From Mesorhizobium sp. M2D.F.Ca.ET.226.01.1.1 (GTDB taxonomy: Bacteria > Pseudomonadota > Alphaproteobacteria > Rhizobiales > Rhizobiaceae), in assembly GCF_004022705.2 (NCBI RefSeq), contig NZ_RZOY02000013.1:1-64000 (forward strand): a stretch of DNA of 64,000 nucleotides, read 5' to 3'. Positions 16,656 through 24,852 of the stretch are shown here, piece by piece. The position numbers were made by a program, and so were the translations under genes. The stretch's first letter is position 1; every line of letters starts with the position of its first letter. The notes under the pieces were generated by a model. The model saw only the letters and a program-made list of their open reading frames with translations. It had not been told where the DNA came from and did not search any database.

Positions 16656-17540
16656 TCAGACAATTTCGTAATGAAGAACCTGAGCGTTGCCGAGGGACGA
16701 CCTCAGTCCAGGCGAGATGACGCCGGAGCCGAAGAGGAGAATTTCTTCGCGGCGTACGAATACTTCATGGCCGGGTCCCATCGACACAAATGTGCCCGAC
16801 GAGCTTCGCTCGATAAGCCGGGCCTTGCCGTTCGCAATGGTGAAGGTCGCGTGGTGCCTTGAGACCCAGGGCCGGTCGACGACAATATTGCATTCCGCGG
16901 ATCGGCCGATCGTCACGAATTCGTTGTTTCGGCAGGATCGCAACTGATCTCCATAGCGGATGATCAGATTGATCGGCTGCGGCGGGGCAAAGCGCCTGTC
17001 GATAACGGTGTTCCCGCTGGCGATCTGCGTGCTGAGGGCCCTGTCGTCGCTCCCCAGGGTATAGACATCGAAGAGTTCTTGCTTCCCCTTGAAGTCCATT
17101 TTGTCGAGGAGCCGCAAGCTACCGCGGCTCCTCGCGGAAAGGGCCTCGAAGAAGCTCTGGCTGATCAGCACTTCCCCGGGGTTGGCCGTGGTCGACAATC
17201 TTGCGGTGACATTGATAACGTCACCGAATACCGCGCCCCGCGCGCGAATGACCGCCCCGAAATGCAGTCCGATGCGGGCGGTCAACGGCCCTTTCGTCAA
17301 TTGGTGGCTGATTTGGCTGACGGCCCTCAGCGCCATCTCCGAGCTCTCGAACAGGCTAAGTACGTCATCGCCCTTCGAGTAAATGTAGTCACCGCCATGT
17401 TGCGCGACGATCGCCCGCATCGCGTCCAGGCAATCCGAAACCTGCCGCAGAGCGGCCTCGTCACCGATGCGCTCATAGAGGGGCGTGCTGCCCACGACAT
17501 CGGCTAAGAGGACTGCGGCTAGAAGTCTTTCCTGATCCAT
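16656..17540 (-). CDS. Class III adenylate/guanylate cyclase with C-terminal FHA domain
   Basis: About 294 residues. The N-terminal cyclase homology domain has the first metal Asp in LLADVVGSTPLYERIGD, the second in YSKGDDVLSLF, and FGDVINVTARLS containing the base-selecting Asp and the transition-state Asn/Arg, so it should be active. The C-terminal third is a forkhead-associated domain (FVTIGRSAECNIVVDRPWVS, RHHATF), which binds phosphothreonine. Synthesis of cAMP may therefore respond to Ser/Thr phosphorylation. The start is the ATG immediately before DQERLLAAVLL; 15 upstream codons look non-coding. Confidence 0.87.
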   Translation of the reverse strand: MDQERLLAAVLLADVVGSTPLYERIGDEAALRQVSDCLDAMRAIVAQHGGDYIYSKGDDVLSLFESSEMALRAVSQISHQLTKGPLTARIGLHFGAVIRARGAVFGDVINVTARLSTTANPGEVLISQSFFEALSARSRGSLRLLDKMDFKGKQELFDVYTLGSDDRALSTQIASGNTVIDRRFAPPQPINLIIRYGDQLRSCRNNEFVTIGRSAECNIVVDRPWVSRHHATFTIANGKARLIERSSSGTFVSMGPGHEVFVRREEILLFGSGVISPGLRSSLGNAQVLHYEIV

Positions 17541-17884
17541 CGATCTCGTATCCGCCCCGAGAACGCAGCGTATATAACACACCAAAGGTGCCTTTGCGCG
17601 CCCGGGCTGGGGCGGCGCTTCGTGTCAGGCCGAAGCTAGTTTTTTGTCAATGAAATCAACGATCTTGCTCGCAAGCTGTGACGAACCGGTCTCCGTGAGG
17701 TTCCTGCTGCGCGTTGAAAGACAGTGAAGTTGGCGGCTTTGCGCCCGCACGCCATGACGTCGGCCGCGCGATTGCAACGGTCTGCTGGTCGGTTAGTCAA
17801 GAAACTGCTAATATTATCTTCGTACTGGCCTTCGCTGCTCCAGAGCCACGGGCCGTGGATTGCGGGTGACGTCGAGGGGATGGC
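17541..17884. other. Intergenic region between cyclase-FHA and PanE-like genes
   Basis: Divergent promoter region with no supported gene. It contains GCTTCG-TGTCAGGC-CGAAGC followed by TAGTTTTTT (17617-17645), a terminator-like hairpin on the plus strand although no plus-strand gene lies upstream. A GAGGGG ribosome site precedes the PanE-like start at the right end. Confidence 0.5.
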
Positions 17885-18814
17885 ATGCGCGTCGCAATGA
17901 TGGGAGCGGGCGGCATCGGCGGATATATCGGCGCCAGACTCGCCCAGGCAGGAGCCGACGTGAGCTTCATTGCTCGCGGAGAGCACCTTGCCGCAATGCT
18001 TGATACCGGGCTGCGAATTCACAGCGACCTCGGGAGCTTTGTTCTCTCGCCGGTGTCAGCGAGCGCCGCGACGGCGGATATCGGTCCAGTCGATCTCGTA
18101 ATCTTCGCGGTCAAACTTTACGACGGCGAGCCGGCGGCCGCATCGCTTGCACCGCTCTTAACCGACAGGACGCGCGTCGTTACACTGCAAAACGGCATCG
18201 ACAGCATCGATGTCCTTCGTCGTCACGTTCAGGGCGACCGCGTGATTGGCGGCGCCACCTATCTTTCGGGTTTCATTGGCGGACCGGGTGAAGTCATCCA
18301 TTCGGGCGGGCTGCCGCACATCCTGGTCGGCGGCCAGCATGATCCTGTCATCCAGGAGCTGAAAACGCTGTGCGATCGCTCCATCGGGCTTGAACTGAAA
18401 CCGGTTGCCGACATCGATGATGTGCTCTGGGAGAAGTTCGTAACGCTCGCCGCCTTCTCTGGGGGGACGTCGCTCATGCGTTCGGGCATCGGCCCTATTC
18501 TTGCCGATCCGGAGGCGCGCATCTTCATCGAGCAGTTGCGGGATGAAGGAATGGCGGTTGCCGACGCGGCGGGGCATCCGATGGCGGATGGGTTCGTGGA
18601 CCGCGTCGTGACCAGATGGTCTGCATTTCCCCCGCATGTGAAATCCTCGATGGCCAACGATCTCGAAAGAGGAAAGCCCATCGAGGTGGCTTGGCTTTCC
18701 GGGCGGATGCATCATCTGGGAATGAAACTGGGGGTTGCTACGCCAGCGCACACGGCGGTGTTCCGTGCGCTCCACCTTCATGCAATGGGAAGCAACGCCA
18801 GAATCCCAACGTGA
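17885..18814 (+). CDS. Ketopantoate reductase family protein (PanE/ApbA-like)
   Basis: A 309-residue NADPH-dependent 2-ketoacid reductase family member. The N-terminal Rossmann motif is MRVAMMGAGGIGGYIGARLA, followed by DLVIFAVKLYDGEPAAASL and VVTLQNGIDSID; the conserved C-terminal segment KSSMANDLERGKPIEVAWLS carries the substrate-binding and catalytic Lys/Asn/Ser/Glu pattern. Canonical PanE makes pantoate, but secondary copies in soil bacteria usually act on other ketoacids. A strong GAGGGG ribosome site precedes the ATG. Confidence 0.87.
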   Translation: MRVAMMGAGGIGGYIGARLAQAGADVSFIARGEHLAAMLDTGLRIHSDLGSFVLSPVSASAATADIGPVDLVIFAVKLYDGEPAAASLAPLLTDRTRVVTLQNGIDSIDVLRRHVQGDRVIGGATYLSGFIGGPGEVIHSGGLPHILVGGQHDPVIQELKTLCDRSIGLELKPVADIDDVLWEKFVTLAAFSGGTSLMRSGIGPILADPEARIFIEQLRDEGMAVADAAGHPMADGFVDRVVTRWSAFPPHVKSSMANDLERGKPIEVAWLSGRMHHLGMKLGVATPAHTAVFRALHLHAMGSNARIPT

Positions 18815-18853
18815 AAACAAAAAATGGCGGCATTCATCGGGGGGAGGATTGCG

Positions 18854-19630
18854 ATGGGAGGTTCCTCGAACGACAGTATGTTGGTCGCAGCAAGCGACGC
18901 CGCCGGCTCTCAGGATATGTTCAACAGGGAACTGCAAACATATCGCAGGATCATGGGAGCGAACCTCATGTTCCATCGCGAGGTGTACGGCATCCTCCGC
19001 GGTTTGCTTGTCGAGCACGCACCGGCGTCATTCCGGTTTCTCGACATCGCCTGTGGGGATGCCAGCGCCTCCGCCGCAATGCTGAGGACGATGGCGATTG
19101 GCAATTACGTCGGCATCGACTTGTCCAAGGCATGTCTGCGACTGGCGGCTCAGGAACTCGATGGCCTGCCTTGTCCGGTCGAGCTGCGCTGCAGCGATTT
19201 CGCGCAAGCGATGGAAAAATGGTGTGAGCCGGTCGATGTAATCTGGATCGGCATGTCGCTGCACCATCTTCCGGCAGCAGGAAAGGCACAACTGATGCAT
19301 GACGCCCGGCGAGCCCTGGGCGGGACGGGCCTGTTTGTCATCTCTGAGCCTGCGCTGTTCGAAGAAGAGGATCGCACCGCGTGGCTCGCGCGCTTTTCCC
19401 TGTTGCGCCACGAGTGGTCGGCCGTTTCGGATGAGGAATTTGCTTCGATGGAAAGACACATGCTTCTGGCCGATTTCCCGGAAACCGTCACCAGATGGCT
19501 CGGAATGGGCGAGGACGCCGGCTTTTCCCATGCGGAGGAGATATTCATGATGCCCAACAAAATGGGCAGGGTGTTCCGGTTCTGGAACTGGGCGCGTATA
19601 CCAGGATGCGAAGCCGGCAGTTCCTGCTGA
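18854..19630 (+). CDS. Class I SAM-dependent methyltransferase
   Basis: About 258 residues with a Rossmann-type methyltransferase core: FRFLDIACGDASASAAML (motif I), YVGIDLSKACLRLAA, and VDVIWIGMSLHHLPAAGKAQ, where small-molecule methyltransferases usually have a similar LHH motif. The substrate is not identifiable. The start is the ATG with GGAGG six bases upstream; an ATG ten codons earlier has no such site. It follows the PanE-like gene by about 39 bases on the same strand and is probably co-transcribed. Confidence 0.82.
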   Translation: MGGSSNDSMLVAASDAAGSQDMFNRELQTYRRIMGANLMFHREVYGILRGLLVEHAPASFRFLDIACGDASASAAMLRTMAIGNYVGIDLSKACLRLAAQELDGLPCPVELRCSDFAQAMEKWCEPVDVIWIGMSLHHLPAAGKAQLMHDARRALGGTGLFVISEPALFEEEDRTAWLARFSLLRHEWSAVSDEEFASMERHMLLADFPETVTRWLGMGEDAGFSHAEEIFMMPNKMGRVFRFWNWARIPGCEAGSSC

Positions 19631-19657
19631 ATTGATCCTCGAAGTTGCCATTGGCGG

Positions 19658-20857
19658 TCAGTCGAAGAAGCCGGCATCCTCTTCCCTGAGATATTTTCTT
19701 GCCGCCTCGGCGTCGATATCGAGCCCTAGCCCCGGCGCTTCCAGCAAGTCCACCATGCTGTCCTTCACGATCTGCGGCGGCAATCCGGTGACAAGCTCCT
19801 CCCACCACGGGTCGGAGGCGCTCGGATATTCGAAGGCGATGTAGTTGGCTGGCAAGGTGGCGCAGACATTGATCAGCGCGCCGAGGCCGAGCAGGCCGTT
19901 GGCGGTGCCGTGCGGCGCCATCAGGATCGAGTGTATATAGGCGTGCTCGGCGACCCATTTGAGCTCGGCGATGCCACCTATATCGGCCGGATCGGGACCG
20001 ATGACCCGCACCGCCTGCGTCTCGATCAGCTCCTTGAAGTTGTGGCGCAGGTAGATCTGCTCGCCGGTATGAATCGGCGTCGAGGTGGAGGTCGTCAGCT
20101 CGCGATAGGCCTGGGGATTGACCCAGGGCACATAGTCGCCGGTCAGCATGTCCTCCAGCCACATCAAATTGTATTTCTCGACCGCGCGGGCGAACTTGAT
20201 CGCGTCGGGCAGCATCCAGCCCGGGCCGCAGTCGAGCGCCAGGCTGACCTTGTCGCCCAGCACTTCCTTCATCGCGATCACGCAGTCGAGCATATGGTTG
20301 AAACCGCGCTCGCTGATCGCCCCCTGGTCCATGGCGCCGTGATAGCCGGCCTTCTTTTGCGTCACGCCGTAATGGAAGCCCTCGATAGAGTCCTTCATGT
20401 TGGAGTGGAACGAGATGCCCTGCTTGACCATGAAGAAGTTCTGCGGCTGCTCCATCATCCATTTGACATCGGCGGCGTAGTCCTCCGGCCGGTCGCCCGT
20501 GCGCTTGCGGCGGATCGAGCCGTTATAGACGCGCACCTTGTCGCGCACCTTGCCGCCGAGCAGTTTGTAGACCGGCACGCCCGCGGCCTTGCCGGCGATG
20601 TCCCACAGCGCATGCTCGATCGCGCTCACCGCCGCGCCATAGGGCTTGAACGAACCGCGCTGGCGGATCTTCAGCATGACCCGCTCGACGTCGGTCGGGT
20701 CCTCGCCGATCAGCGCCTCGCGGAAATGCAGCACGAAGGGTTTCAGGTAGGTCTTGGTGTACTCGACCTCGCCCAGGCCATGGAGGCCCTCGTCGGTGAC
20801 GATGCGAACGATCGGGTGCTTGCCGATGACGGCGCAGCGCAGGTCGATGATCTTCAT
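19658..20857 (-). CDS. Enolase-superfamily enzyme (mandelate racemase/MLE type), paralogue 3
   Basis: A 399-residue acid-sugar-dehydratase-like protein. The capping domain starts MKIIDLRCAVIGKHPIVRIV and the barrel retains metal ligands Asp209 (LALDCGPGWM), Glu235 (WLEDM) and Glu266 (HTGEQIY), candidate base Lys145 (MVKQGISF) and candidate acid/base His316 (MAPHGTAN). The DxGPGW variant differs from classic galactonate dehydratases (DxHGR). A GEQIYLR...F stretch resembles the neighbouring 452-residue paralogue. Last gene of the GntR-led leftward operon, nine bases after the NIPSNAP gene. AGGA precedes the ATG. Substrate unknown. Confidence 0.85.
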   Translation of the reverse strand: MKIIDLRCAVIGKHPIVRIVTDEGLHGLGEVEYTKTYLKPFVLHFREALIGEDPTDVERVMLKIRQRGSFKPYGAAVSAIEHALWDIAGKAAGVPVYKLLGGKVRDKVRVYNGSIRRKRTGDRPEDYAADVKWMMEQPQNFFMVKQGISFHSNMKDSIEGFHYGVTQKKAGYHGAMDQGAISERGFNHMLDCVIAMKEVLGDKVSLALDCGPGWMLPDAIKFARAVEKYNLMWLEDMLTGDYVPWVNPQAYRELTTSTSTPIHTGEQIYLRHNFKELIETQAVRVIGPDPADIGGIAELKWVAEHAYIHSILMAPHGTANGLLGLGALINVCATLPANYIAFEYPSASDPWWEELVTGLPPQIVKDSMVDLLEAPGLGLDIDAEAARKYLREEDAGFFD

Positions 20858-20866
20858 GGCGCAGTC

Positions 20867-21193
20867 CTATTTCACAGACGAGAAAGCTGTCGGCGTGAGC
20901 AACTGGCTGCTGATATTGGCAATGATCTGCCCGTCGCGCTGAGACTCGTCGACGGCCCTGTGCCATGCCGGATCGGTGACGAAAGCCGTCCATTTCGCCT
21001 GACGCTCGGCCAGCGATTCCCAGGCGAGTAAATAGGTGAGGCGATTGCTGTTTTCGCCGATCACCGTGGTGAAGAACCCGGCTTGGCGGATGCCGTGCCT
21101 CTCCCAGATGGCCAGCGTCTGGTCGGAAAAGCGCTTGAGCAAAGCCGGCAGCCTGCCCGGCAGGCAGTCATAGATACGCAGTTCGTAGATCAT
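20867..21193 (-). CDS. NIPSNAP family protein
   Basis: A 108-residue single-domain NIPSNAP protein, a ferredoxin-like alpha-beta barrel. It starts MIYELRIYDCLPGRLPALLK and ends with the conserved LTYLLAWESLAERQAKWTAF and DPAWHRAVDE segments. Bacterial NIPSNAP proteins have no agreed enzymatic role, but they recur in sugar-acid and aromatic catabolic operons. Here it is translated between two enolase-superfamily genes, so a role in handling a pathway intermediate is plausible. Confidence 0.87.
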   Translation of the reverse strand: MIYELRIYDCLPGRLPALLKRFSDQTLAIWERHGIRQAGFFTTVIGENSNRLTYLLAWESLAERQAKWTAFVTDPAWHRAVDESQRDGQIIANISSQLLTPTAFSSVK

Positions 21194-21297
21194 CGTTTCG
21201 TCCGTTTCTTTCTTCGCCTCTCGCTTCGGAGAGGTCGACGCAAATGCTCGGGGCGGTGGCCCTGTGAGCCTGGGGGAATGAGGACAGAGAGTCTGGG

Positions 21298-22656
21298 CTA
21301 GCTCCAGGTCCGGTCCCAGCTGTATTCATTGTCCCAATGCTCGGTCGATTGCCATATCCCCGTGACACCGGGCTGCAGATGCTGCGAGATCACCTCGTCG
21401 ACCACATCGTCTATGCCCAGCCCCGGTCTGTCGGACACGGTGATGAAGCCGTCCTTGACGAGCGGCTTGGGAAGGCCTGTGACGATGTCATCCCACCAAT
21501 CGACATCGGCGGAGTGGTATTCGAGCGCCATGAAGTTTTCGGTCGCGGTCGCGACATGCGCCGCGGCCATCGCGGCGATCGGGCTTTCGGCCATATGGAT
21601 CGCCATGGCGACACCGTGGTCCTGCGCCATGTCGCCGATCTTCTTGGTCTCCAGGATGCCGCCGCTGGTGAGCAGGTCCGGGTGGATTATGGAGACGCCG
21701 CCGCTCTTCAGCAGAGGCTCGAAACCCTCCTTGAGGTAGATGTCCTCGCCGGTGCAGATCGGCACGGAGGTCGCCTGCTGCAACTGCCGGTATTGCTCGG
21801 TGTACTGCCAGGGGATCACGTCCTCGAGCCAGGCAGGGACATACTTCTCGATACGGCGCGACAGGCGGATGCCGTCCTGCAGCGAGATGTGGCCGACATG
21901 ATCAATAGCCAAGGGGATCTCGTAACCGACGACCTCACGGACCTCGTGGATATATTGCTCCAGCAGGTCTATACCCTTTTCGGTGAAATGCAGGCCCGTG
22001 AACGGGTGCCGCACATTCTGCGTGTCGTAGGCGAGATTGCGGGCCTTGCGCTCCGCGAGCGTGCCGCCGCGGCCGCGCGGGTTGGCGTGAAACCCTTCGA
22101 GCGCGCCGGCGGGCGCTGTGACAGCGCCCGGAATGTGGGCGACCTGCATCAGCCCCAGATCCATCTTGAGGAAGGTGAAGCCGCGCTCCATGCGCGCCTT
22201 GAGGCGCTTGCCGGTCTCCGTGCCGCTCGGCTTCTCGGCGTCGGTATCGCAATAGACGCGCACTTGATCGCGAAACCTGCCGCCGAGCATCTGGTAGATC
22301 GGCACGCCATAGGCCTTGCCGGCGAGGTCCCAGAGCGCGATCTCGACCGCCGAGACGCCGCCGCCCTGCCGCCCATGGCCGCCGAACTGCTTGATGCGGC
22401 GGAACAGGCGGTCGATGTCGCAAGGATTCTCGCCGAGAAGTCGGCTTTTCAGCATCAGCGCAAAGGTGGCGCTGGCGCCGTCGCGCACCTCGCCGAGCCC
22501 GACAATGCCCTGGTTGGTGTAGATCTTGAGCAGCGCCGAGGTGAAAGGCGCGCCGACGATCTCGGCCACCCGCATGTCGATGATGCGGAGCTCTGACGCC
22601 CTGGAATTGGTGTTGACCCGATTGAGAGCCTCGTCGGCTCCATCCGTTTTTGGCAT
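21298..22656 (-). CDS. Enolase-superfamily enzyme (mandelate racemase/MLE type), paralogue 2
   Basis: A 452-residue member, longer than usual because of an N-terminal leader and an insertion around residues 175-225. Candidate catalytic residues are Lys164 in FLKMDLG, Asp252 and His256 in AIDHVGHIS, Glu278 in WLEDV, Glu304 in CTGEDIYLKEGF and His354 in AIHMAESP. Asp, Glu and Glu would bind Mg2+. The DHVGH and HMAE variants differ from both GalD-like and ManD-like enzymes that I recognise, so function is unassigned beyond proton abstraction alpha to a carboxylate. GAGGAC precedes the ATG. It lies between the NIPSNAP gene and paralogue 1. Confidence 0.84.
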   Translation of the reverse strand: MPKTDGADEALNRVNTNSRASELRIIDMRVAEIVGAPFTSALLKIYTNQGIVGLGEVRDGASATFALMLKSRLLGENPCDIDRLFRRIKQFGGHGRQGGGVSAVEIALWDLAGKAYGVPIYQMLGGRFRDQVRVYCDTDAEKPSGTETGKRLKARMERGFTFLKMDLGLMQVAHIPGAVTAPAGALEGFHANPRGRGGTLAERKARNLAYDTQNVRHPFTGLHFTEKGIDLLEQYIHEVREVVGYEIPLAIDHVGHISLQDGIRLSRRIEKYVPAWLEDVIPWQYTEQYRQLQQATSVPICTGEDIYLKEGFEPLLKSGGVSIIHPDLLTSGGILETKKIGDMAQDHGVAMAIHMAESPIAAMAAAHVATATENFMALEYHSADVDWWDDIVTGLPKPLVKDGFITVSDRPGLGIDDVVDEVISQHLQPGVTGIWQSTEHWDNEYSWDRTWS

Positions 22657-22709
22657 GATTTGTCCTCGTTCCTCTGGGAGTGGCCCCGCCCGCCGGGCTT
22701 TAAGCAGTG

Positions 22710-23876
22710 CTAGCCCAGCTCGATCTCGTGGGCCTGCAGGTAATCGCGGTTCATCTCGACACCGAGACCCGGCTTCGACGTCAGCCTGAGGTTGCCGTTC
22801 GAAACGTCAAGAGGCTTGTCGATGAGGTGATCGTATTTGGAGAGATCCCACTCCGAGGTTTCGAGCTTGTAGAAGTTGGGAACGGTCATCATCACCTGCG
22901 CTCCCGCGACCACGTTGATCGGTCCGGCGGCGTCATGCGGCGAGACCGGCACGTAATAGGCTTCGCACAGGGCCGAGATCTTCTTCAGTTCGGTGATGCC
23001 GCCGGTCCAGGTGACGTCGGGCATGATGTAGTCGGCGAGCTTGTTTTCGAGCACCGGCACGAAATCCCATTTCGTGTGGCCGCGCTCGCCCCACGAGATG
23101 GCGGCGCTGACCTTGTCGCGCACCTGCTTGAGCGCATTGAGACTCTCGGGCGGGCATGGCTCCTCGAACCAGTCGATCTGGCCGGCCTCCTCCAGGCTGC
23201 GGCAGAGGCGGATGGCGGTGGGAGCGTCGAAGCGGCCATGCGCGTCGATGAGGATGTCGACATCGGGCCCCGCCGTCTCGCGGATCAGCGCCGTCAGTTC
23301 GGCGGCTTCACGCTCGTCCTTGCGAGTCATGCTCCCGTCGAGATAGCCGTCCCGTCTTTCGCGGGCCACGCCATCGACGCTGGGACCCTGGTGGGGAAAC
23401 GGGTCGAACTTGAGCCCGGTGTGGCCCGACTCCACGATGTCTCGAATTTCGCGGACCACGGCTTCCTTGCTGGTGAATTTGGCCTGGTTAGGATGAGTGT
23501 AAAGCGAGATTTCATCGCGCACCGGTCCGCCCAGCAATTCGTAGATCGGCTTGCCGAGAACTTTGCCGCGGATATCCCAAAGCGCTATGTCGATGGCGCT
23601 TACGCATTCCACGGCGGCGCCGCGGCTGCCCATATAGGTGAAGCTGCGGAAGATCTTGTGCCACAGATGCTCGATGCGAGCCGGATCCTCCCCTGTCACG
23701 GCGGCGCCGATCTGGCGCAGGATCGTGCACAGCGCGCGATTGGCGAGCTTCGTCGTGGTGGTGATCTCGCCCCAGCCGCTGACCCCTTCGTCGGTCGTCA
23801 CTTCGACGAACAGGTACTCTCCCCAGTAGGAAGCGTCGGACTTGATCAGCCACGGCCGAATGCTCGTGATTTTCAT
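22710..23876 (-). CDS. Enolase-superfamily enzyme (galactonate-dehydratase-like), paralogue 1
   Basis: A 388-residue protein beginning MKITSIRPWLIKSDASYWGE. The barrel shows Lys156 and Asp158 (GLKFDPF), Asp211 and His213 (DAHGRFD), a WFEEP metal Glu around 238-239, Glu264 (WGERGHTKWDF) and His314 (VSPHDAAGP). The DxHGR plus GER plus PHD pattern is the mandelate-racemase subgroup used by galactonate-type dehydratases, which eliminate water from aldonic acids to give 2-keto-3-deoxy acids. The exact sugar acid is not predictable. Preceded by AGAGG. First structural gene after the GntR regulator. Confidence 0.86.
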   Translation of the reverse strand: MKITSIRPWLIKSDASYWGEYLFVEVTTDEGVSGWGEITTTTKLANRALCTILRQIGAAVTGEDPARIEHLWHKIFRSFTYMGSRGAAVECVSAIDIALWDIRGKVLGKPIYELLGGPVRDEISLYTHPNQAKFTSKEAVVREIRDIVESGHTGLKFDPFPHQGPSVDGVARERRDGYLDGSMTRKDEREAAELTALIRETAGPDVDILIDAHGRFDAPTAIRLCRSLEEAGQIDWFEEPCPPESLNALKQVRDKVSAAISWGERGHTKWDFVPVLENKLADYIMPDVTWTGGITELKKISALCEAYYVPVSPHDAAGPINVVAGAQVMMTVPNFYKLETSEWDLSKYDHLIDKPLDVSNGNLRLTSKPGLGVEMNRDYLQAHEIELG

Positions 23877-23924
23877 CTGAATTATCCTCTCTGAAATGGC
23901 CAGGCTGACGATATCGTGGATCGG

Positions 23925-24635
23925 CTACCCTGCCCGGGCGGCGCTGCGCGCGCGCATGTGTTCGAGGACATGCCTGCCGGAACCCTCGACATGACGAGCA
24001 ATGAGTTCGGCCGCCTTGTCGGCCTCTCCCGATTTTACGAGCGCGATGAGCTCGCGATGCTCGCGGATGATCGCGGCGCGCCGGGCGAGCGTGAAATTGA
24101 AACGCCGGCTCACCGCTCGCAGCACCTCGCGGTGCTTCCACCAGAGCTCGGCGGCGTGGCGGTTATAGTGCCGCTGGTACATCACGGTGTGGAAGGCTGT
24201 ATCCAGCTCGCTGTGCCTGAGCGTGTCGGCGAAGTTGTTCTCTTCGATCAGGCCCTGGAGGCGTTCGAGCTCGGCGATGTCTTCCTCGGTCGCCATTCCC
24301 ACAAACCAGCGCGTCAGCGCGGGCTCGATGAGAACGCCGATCTCGTAGATATCGCGGACGAAATCCTGATCGATGGGCCGGACGCGCGCGCCCCGGTTGG
24401 GAACGAAGGTGACGAAGCCCTCGCCGCGCAACAATTGCAGCGCCTCGCGCACGGGATTGGTCGAGGTGCCGTGACGGCGGGCGAGGTCGGTGACCACGAG
24501 CCGCTCGTTGGCGGCGAGCCGCCCCTCGATGATGTCTTCCCTTATCTGCTCGTAAAGCGAGGCGCCCTCGCTCGATGCCCCGAGAGCGTCAATCCCCTCG
24601 GGTGGCTCCGCTTTGAAATCGTTCGTTTCCGCCAA
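23925..24635 (-). CDS. GntR-family transcriptional regulator, FCD subfamily
   Basis: A regulator of about 236 residues. The N-terminal winged helix is clear (IREDIIEGRLAANERLVVTD, RHGTSTNPVREALQLLRGEG) and an all-helical FCD effector domain follows with metal-binding Asp/His residues (around DTAFHTVMYQRH). FCD regulators sense small organic acids. The preferred start is a TTG with AGGGGGA five bases upstream; an ATG 15 codons earlier has no ribosome site. It heads the leftward enolase operon and is divergent from the sugar transporter operon, which it probably represses until an acid sugar is present. Confidence 0.85.
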   Translation of the reverse strand: MAETNDFKAEPPEGIDALGASSEGASLYEQIREDIIEGRLAANERLVVTDLARRHGTSTNPVREALQLLRGEGFVTFVPNRGARVRPIDQDFVRDIYEIGVLIEPALTRWFVGMATEEDIAELERLQGLIEENNFADTLRHSELDTAFHTVMYQRHYNRHAAELWWKHREVLRAVSRRFNFTLARRAAIIREHRELIALVKSGEADKAAELIARHVEGSGRHVLEHMRARSAARAG

Positions 24636-24694
24636 GGCCGTCCCCCTAGTCCAATACACATGCTGGCCTATATCACGCATGGCTTCGACAAAAC

Positions 24695-24707
24695 AATGTA
24701 CGATTTG
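24695..24707. promoter_or_regulatory. Candidate GntR operator between divergent operons
   Basis: AATGTACGATT is an imperfect dyad (AATnn-A-nnATT) in the region between the GntR gene and the transporter operon. Together with the next bases it contains TACGATTTG, which also occurs at the perfect palindrome before the second GntR gene about 8 kb away. Shared sequence and position suggest a related operator; this is a weak call without binding data. Confidence 0.35.
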
Positions 24708-24852
24708 CTGCGTTGACAGCTATTCTGCGATCTGAAAACGTATAAAGTGATCGAAGGGATACATTAGGGCGGAGAAATATCCCCGCGATCGAAACGACCA
24801 AGGACCGCTTGCGTAGGCGCGGAGCGGCATAGGAGAACCTGGGAGGAGACCT

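Noticed and set aside
16286..16862. Open frames of 89-181 codons around the rearranged repeat
   Set aside because: They overlap a repeat and the 3' end of the cyclase-FHA gene and show no recognisable domain.
24713..24746. TTGACA and TATAAA as a sigma-70 promoter for the sugar transporter operon
   Set aside because: The spacing is 22 bases, too long for a standard promoter; the true start cannot be set by eye.
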